Assembly: GCA_964534765.1 (NCBI GenBank) | Contig: CAZHRJ010000139.1 | Coordinates: 1 to 7,618 of the forward strand | Source: CAZHRJ01 sp964534765 | GTDB taxonomy: Bacteria; Lindowbacteria; 2-12-FULL-62-27 | Direction of reading: 5' to 3' | Length of the DNA stretch: 7,618 nucleotides | Part shown: positions 6,670-7,618 of the stretch, one piece after another | How positions within the stretch are numbered: the stretch's first letter is position 1 | How the letters are laid out: each line of letters begins with the position of its first letter | Program-made: the position numbers and the translations under genes | The notes under the pieces: model-generated | Seen by the model: only the letters and a program-made list of their open reading frames with translations | What the model was told of the DNA's origin: nothing | Database searches by the model: none

Positions 6670-7547
6670 TTACGACTCACCCACGCCAAACCGCACGAAT
6701 CGGCCAACCCGGACCGGCGGCTTGAGGGCCGTGATGAGGTCTTTCACCTTCCGCTTCTGTTCTCGATGTAGGGCTGCTCGAGCAGACAGACCTGCTCGTA
6801 AAAGGAGGATAGTTTGCCTTCCAGAATTTTTTCCCGAACCTGCGGGGGCTTGTTCGGATCGACCTGCTTGGACAGGATGCTTTTTTCCTCTTCTATCCGG
6901 GCCGCCGGAACGTCCTCCCGGCGCAGATACTGCGGATTCGCCGCGGCTATCTGCATCGCCAGCTCCTCGCCCAGCGTCGCCAGCTCCGGCATGCCGGCCT
7001 CGGCCGCGCTGTCGCACACCAGCTCCACAAGAACGCCGATCTTGCCCAGTCCCGGCGCGGACGAATTGTGGACATACTGGGCGATGTGACCCGTCGCAAC
7101 CGTGGCCGCCGCGGACCGTCGGATCGACATGTTTTCGCCGATCGTCGCCACCAGCTCCGTCAACTTCTCGGTTACCGTTCCTCCGCCCGGATAGGGCGCG
7201 GTCTTGATGCGATCAACATCTCCACCCTTCTCAAGCGCGATCGAAGCGACCGTTCGAACAAACTCCTGAAATTTTTCGTTCCGGGCCACGAAGTCGGTCT
7301 CACAGCTGACCTCAACCAGAACACCTGACGCGCCGCTGGACGCGCCGCTGGTCCGGACCGCCACGAGTCCATCGGTAGTCGCCCGGCCGGACTTTTTGGC
7401 CGCAGTCGCCGATCCCTTCTCCCGGAGGATCTTCACGGCTTTCGAAAGGTCGCCGCCCGACTCCGAGAGAGCCTTCTTGCACTCCATCATACCCACGCCG
7501 GTTTGATCCCGGAGAGTTTTGACCAGGTCCGCGCTGATGATTCCCAC
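6670..7547 (-). CDS. tsf: Elongation factor Ts, reading frame interrupted near the 3' end
   Basis: EF-Ts is the cytosolic guanine-nucleotide exchange factor that recycles EF-Tu. The N-terminal UBA-like domain (about residues 1-45, with TGVGMMECKKAL at 16-27) and the EF-Tu-contacting TDFVAR motif (84-89) are intact, followed by the core domain and FYEQVCLLEQPYI (249-261). The start is GTG at 7547..7545, which gives the usual EF-Ts N-terminus; a GGA lies 8 bases upstream and the rpsB stop is 3 bases away. The uninterrupted frame stops at TGA 6746..6744 after 267 residues, ending in an unlikely ENRSGR. The next frame continues from 6762 with EQKRKVKDL and ends in GRFVRFGVGES at TAA 6672..6670, which is the conserved EF-Ts C-terminus. 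One added G near 6762 would give an ordinary 292-residue protein. A sequencing or assembly error is the simplest explanation; a real disabling mutation cannot be excluded. Confidence 0.95.
6755..6770 (-). other. Apparent one-base frameshift in tsf
   Basis: After the codons for Tyr-Ile-Glu (GAG at 6764..6762) the frame in use reads Asn-Arg-Ser-Gly-Arg-stop. Re-reading the G at 6762 gives Glu-Gln-Lys-Arg-Lys and then the conserved EF-Ts tail. The change equals loss of one G (GAGGAA read as GAGAA) or a -1 shift. No heptameric X-XXY-YYZ slippery site is visible at the junction, so programmed frameshifting is not supported. Confidence 0.85.
7327..7350. repeat. Perfect 12-base tandem duplication inside tsf
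   Basis: GACGCGCCGCTG occurs twice back to back (7327-7338 and 7339-7350). On the coding strand it gives SGAS-SGAS at about residues 67-74 of EF-Ts. This is the turn between the first strand of the core (LVAV) and GVLVEVSCETDF, where extra residues should be tolerated. Confidence 0.85.
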
Positions 7548-7550
7548 GGT

Positions 7551-7618
7551 TTATTCCGCCTTCGGCCCAAAGGGTGACGCCTCCGCCACCGCGGTGGCGG
7601 AGGCGTCACCCTTTGGGC
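7551..7618 (-). CDS. rpsB: 30S ribosomal protein S2, C-terminal end only (partial)
   Basis: On the minus strand one frame is open from the window edge to a TAA at 7553..7551, just before tsf. The last residues read Pro-Lys-Gly-Asp-Ala-Ser-Ala-Thr-Ala-Val and then AEASPFGPKAE. An Ala/Glu/Lys-rich low-complexity tail is common at the C-terminus of S2, and rpsB directly precedes tsf in most bacteria. The identification therefore rests mainly on position, because no conserved S2 domain is inside the window. Only 3 bases (7548-7550) separate its stop from the tsf start, so the two are probably co-translated. The bases encoding all but the last few residues form a perfect palindrome reaching the window edge, so the upstream half of this tail may be an assembly fold-back and not true coding sequence. 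Confidence 0.6.
   Translation of the reverse strand, partial: PKGDASATAVAEASPFGPKAE
7565..7618. repeat. Perfect 54-base palindrome at the right window edge
   Basis: GCCCAAAGGGTGACGCCTCC (7565-7584) and the bases to 7591 form a 27-base arm. It is followed without spacer by its exact reverse complement (7592-7618, starting CGGTGGCGGAGG and ending CACCCTTTGGGC). The symmetry ends exactly at the last base given, so the true extent is unknown. There is no T-run on the minus strand after it, so it does not look like a terminator. It overlaps the end of rpsB. Spacer-free perfect inverted repeats ending at a contig edge are typical of assembly or amplification fold-back. Confidence 0.9.

Noticed and set aside
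6744..6775. Programmed ribosomal frameshifting in tsf
   Set aside because: No slippery heptamer or clear downstream stimulatory structure is seen, and EF-Ts is not known for recoding, unlike RF2 or DnaX.
5276..7207. Plus-strand open frames of about 240-260 codons opposite frr, pyrH and tsf
   Set aside because: All are antisense to confidently identified genes, rich in Arg, Pro and Ala, and show no family motif.
7565..7618. The edge palindrome as an intrinsic terminator between rpsB and tsf
   Set aside because: No T-run follows on the minus strand, the element lies within the open frame of the rpsB tail, and it ends exactly at the window edge.
1..7618. tRNA or rRNA genes, CRISPR arrays, insertion sequences, phage genes or toxin-antitoxin pairs
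   Set aside because: No cloverleaf-like segments, spaced direct repeats, transposase or integrase motifs were seen. The window is almost entirely covered by co-directional genes.

Overview
The window is a compact, GC-rich bacterial gene cluster read entirely from the minus strand, so gene order runs from the right end to the left end. It begins with the last codons of rpsB (ribosomal protein S2). It then continues tsf (EF-Ts), pyrH (UMP kinase), frr (ribosome recycling factor), uppS (undecaprenyl diphosphate synthase) and cdsA (phosphatidate cytidylyltransferase). This is the widely conserved bacterial translation-to-envelope-lipid cluster. The proteins are clearly bacterial but do not place the organism in a phylum; an uncultured or poorly sampled lineage is an inference from the unusual downstream genes.

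In many bacteria cdsA is followed by dxr and rseP. Here it is followed instead by a 589-residue soluble, coiled-coil-rich protein that I do not recognise. After that come a Gfo/Idh/MocA-family oxidoreductase, a DnaQ-like 3'-5' exonuclease, a 56-residue Trm112-type zinc-ribbon protein too short for a typical ORF cutoff, and the first three codons of another gene with a good ribosome binding site. All ten genes are co-directional. Several junctions overlap by 1 to 4 bases, most others are separated by 3 to 18 bases, and no stretch above 54 bases lacks a gene. The set therefore looks like one operon or a tightly coupled read-through unit.

The functions split into three groups. Translation and nucleotide supply is covered by S2, EF-Ts, UMP kinase and recycling factor. 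Envelope lipid precursors are covered by UppS, which makes the C55 carrier for peptidoglycan and polysaccharides, and by CdsA, which makes CDP-diacylglycerol for phospholipids. The accessory tail holds the unknown protein, the oxidoreductase, the exonuclease and the Trm112-like protein.

Four things need a second look. tsf is interrupted near its 3' end by an apparent one-base loss, and the conserved C-terminal tail continues in the next frame. The window ends exactly in a perfect 54-base, spacer-free palindrome inside the rpsB tail, which looks like an assembly fold-back. The only sizeable intergenic gap, between uppS and cdsA, carries a very GC-rich hairpin followed by a T-run. The 589-residue protein is the best candidate for something undescribed.
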